From positions 1-7,732 of the forward strand of contig ONXY01000435.1 in NCBI GenBank assembly GCA_900321945.1: DNA of 7,732 nucleotides, written 5' to 3'. Under the pieces are notes generated by a model. The model was not told the DNA's origin and did not search any database. It saw only the letters and a program-made list of their open reading frames with translations. Both the position numbers and the translations under genes were made by a program. This document shows, piece after piece, positions 6,493 to 7,732 of the stretch (the stretch's first letter is position 1; each line of letters starts with the position of its first letter). The stretch is from an uncultured Eubacteriales bacterium. Lineage in GTDB: Bacteria > Bacillota_A > Clostridia > Christensenellales > Aristaeellaceae.

Positions 6493-7398
6493 ATGGAGAT
6501 AAAAGATTCGTTCCAGGTTTATCTGAAAAAGGAAATCGACAAGGTTAAGGGAACCTACTATCCGGTTCACGCGGGTTTTCTGAAACGCGCGTTTATCAAA
6601 TGGACAAAGCACAGAAAACTGCATCCGAACCCGAACGACGAGTTCTGCCTTCCTGAAGTGGGCCCGAGCTACGGAATCATTTCCCGATACGAAGAGGAAT
6701 ACCGGCAGGTCCGGGACTTTCCGGGAGACATCGCCTTCATAAAAGACGGGGTCAGGGAACCGCTTGAGGTTGAAAAAACCCGTCCCGAAGGATATATGAT
6801 CCTGAACGGACATCACAGATGGGCCGCGGCGTACCGGGCCGGGGTTGATAAGATGCCCATTCATATCATAGACATGACCCAGGAGAAGGACATTCGCAAA
6901 ATGCTGCGGAACAGCAGAAACAGAAGACGGGCGGTGCTGGACCTGGACGAGGTCGTGCTGCGCCCGGAGGACGACCCCTGCCTTGAAAAACCGCTGCCGT
7001 TTCCGATAAACCGGATTTACAGGGAAAGGATCCGGCTCGGCGTGCCCGCACTGTTTCATATGCTGCGGCAGCAGGGCTGGGATGTGTGGGTCTATACCGC
7101 GCGGATCTGCTCTCTCGGGTACATTAAGCATCTGCTCCTGCATTATCATACGCCGGTTACCGGCATCGTGACCGGGACCGCCCGGAAAGGCCCGCCCGGT
7201 TCCGACACCATGAAGGAGATGGAGGAACTGCTGAAGACAAAGTACGACGCAATGATGCACATTGACGGTTCCATGGTTCTCTGCACATACACGGGCTCCC
7301 GGCGTTACGAGCAGTACCCGCTGAGCGGAAGCCCCCGGACATGGTCCCGGGAAGTCATGGAAATAATCGAAAAGAGAAAACGGCATGAGCAGAATTAA
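6493..7398 (+). CDS. ParB/sulfiredoxin-like domain fused to a HAD-like phosphatase domain
   Basis: A 301-residue protein of unknown role with no signal peptide or membrane segment. Residues about 60-127 look like a ParB/Srx-fold domain: a strand PLEVEK, then YMILNGHHRWAAAYRAG (101-117) and MPIHIID, matching the DGHHR/GxHR-type box of ParB-like nucleases, sulfiredoxin and free-serine kinases. Residues about 146-270 look like a HAD domain: motif I DLDEV (Asp150, Asp152), motif II in VWVYTA (Thr202), Lys candidates 248 and 250, and an acidic loop at HIDGS (Asp258). The usual second acid of motif IV appears to be Gly259. ATG 6493 is chosen because GGAG lies 7 nt upstream and the promoter lies too close to the longer ATG at 6391. 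The next gene overlaps by 14 bp and encodes a relative of the C-terminal domain. I infer action on a phosphorylated small molecule, nucleotide or protein; the substrate is unknown. Confidence 0.8.
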   Translation: MEIKDSFQVYLKKEIDKVKGTYYPVHAGFLKRAFIKWTKHRKLHPNPNDEFCLPEVGPSYGIISRYEEEYRQVRDFPGDIAFIKDGVREPLEVEKTRPEGYMILNGHHRWAAAYRAGVDKMPIHIIDMTQEKDIRKMLRNSRNRRRAVLDLDEVVLRPEDDPCLEKPLPFPINRIYRERIRLGVPALFHMLRQQGWDVWVYTARICSLGYIKHLLLHYHTPVTGIVTGTARKGPPGSDTMKEMEELLKTKYDAMMHIDGSMVLCTYTGSRRYEQYPLSGSPRTWSREVMEIIEKRKRHEQN

Positions 7399-7732
7399 AG
7401 ATTCCGGGAAGATGCGGGTGTCCTTCGATCTGGACGAGGTTCTGTTCGTTTCTCCGAACACGCACAAGACGGAACCCATGCTTCCTTTTCCCCTTAACAG
7501 GATCTTCAGAGAGCGGCTCCGGCTCGGAACCCCCGAGCTGATCAACGAGCTGCAGAAGATGGGCTACGAGGTCTGGGTATATACCTCGTCTTTCCGCTCA
7601 GAACGGTATATCCGCCGGCTGTTCCGCCATTACGGCGTGCGGTTTGACGGAATCGTAAACGGAACGCGGCATCTGAAGGAGGTTCAGCGGGACAATAAGA
7701 CCGTTCTGCCGCAGAAGATGCCGACCCGCTAC
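7385..7732 (+). CDS. Stand-alone HAD-like hydrolase, paralogue of preceding C-terminal domain (3' end outside window)
   Basis: The 116 visible codons run open to the window edge. The protein begins MSRIKDSGKMRVSFDLDEVLF, with HAD motif I DLDEV at 15-19, then LPFPLNRIFRERLRLGTPEL and motif II in EVWVYTSS. Aligned without gaps to residues about 147-230 of the upstream protein, I count about 39 identities in 84 positions, and the spacing from DLDEV to LPFP is identical (13 residues), so the two arose by duplication. Motif IV lies beyond the edge. The start at 7385 lies inside the upstream gene (14-bp overlap) with only a weak purine-rich site, suggesting translational coupling. ATG 7412 (MRVSFDLDEV) is an alternative start. 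Family members with this MRVSFD...LRLGTxEL pattern are usually short single-domain proteins of unknown substrate, from memory rather than a search. Confidence 0.8.
   Translation, partial: MSRIKDSGKMRVSFDLDEVLFVSPNTHKTEPMLPFPLNRIFRERLRLGTPELINELQKMGYEVWVYTSSFRSERYIRRLFRHYGVRFDGIVNGTRHLKEVQRDNKTVLPQKMPTRY

Noticed and set aside
4547..6502. 651-codon plus-strand open frame opposite iorA
   Set aside because: It is antisense to a clearly recognised iorA, has no ribosome site or family motif, and its composition is what the opposite strand of a GC-rich gene gives.
6493..7051. Chromosome-partition ParB
   Set aside because: The ParB-like box is NGHHRW rather than the GERRxRA of partition proteins, there is no helix-turn-helix domain and no parA neighbour, and a HAD domain follows instead.
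6214..7545. 443-codon minus-strand open frame over the ParB/HAD genes
   Set aside because: It lies opposite two homologous frames with conserved HAD motifs. The plus strand also has a promoter and ribosome site, and the minus frame shows no domain.

Overview
The window is GC-rich bacterial DNA. Gene content suggests an anaerobic member of the Clostridia or a related Firmicute lineage, probably from a gut or rumen-type community. The reasons are an oxygen-sensitive indolepyruvate:ferredoxin oxidoreductase paired with a phenylacetate-CoA-ligase-type enzyme, good Shine-Dalgarno sites, and well-formed sigma-A type promoters in otherwise GC-rich DNA. No taxon can be named from the sequence alone. 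No tRNA, rRNA, CRISPR array, insertion sequence or attachment site was seen.

Left and centre (1-6076, all minus strand): read in transcription order, the genes are iorA (starting near 6076), iorB (8-bp overlap), a paaK-type aryl-acid CoA ligase (34-bp gap), a GT4 glycosyltransferase (100-bp gap containing inverted repeats) and a PlsC-like acyltransferase with a C-terminal zinc ribbon (25-bp gap; it runs off the left edge). The first three form a recognisable module. IorAB oxidatively decarboxylates aryl pyruvates, made by transamination of aromatic amino acids, to aryl-acetyl-CoA and reduced ferredoxin. The ligase interconverts aryl acetates and their CoA thioesters. The last two genes look like membrane glycolipid or phospholipid synthesis. 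Whether they share a transcript or pathway with the ior module is open.

Divergent control region (6077-6492): a minus-strand promoter (TTGTTG, 17 bp, TACAAT with extended -10 TG) faces away from a plus-strand promoter (TTGACT, 17 bp, TAGAAT). Between them are a perfect-length 23-bp tandem duplication, a 6-bp stem with a GAAA tetraloop and three copies of CCGGACACG. The iorA leader of about 120-135 nt contains a strong hairpin. Read on the plus strand, that hairpin is followed by seven T residues.

Right (6493-7732, plus strand): a 301-residue protein joins a ParB/sulfiredoxin-like domain (motif NGHHRW) to a HAD-like phosphatase domain. It overlaps by 14 bp a second gene, cut by the window edge, that encodes a stand-alone HAD-like protein clearly related to the first protein's C-terminal half. 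This tandem pair is the least familiar part of the window and the best candidate for an undescribed small system.
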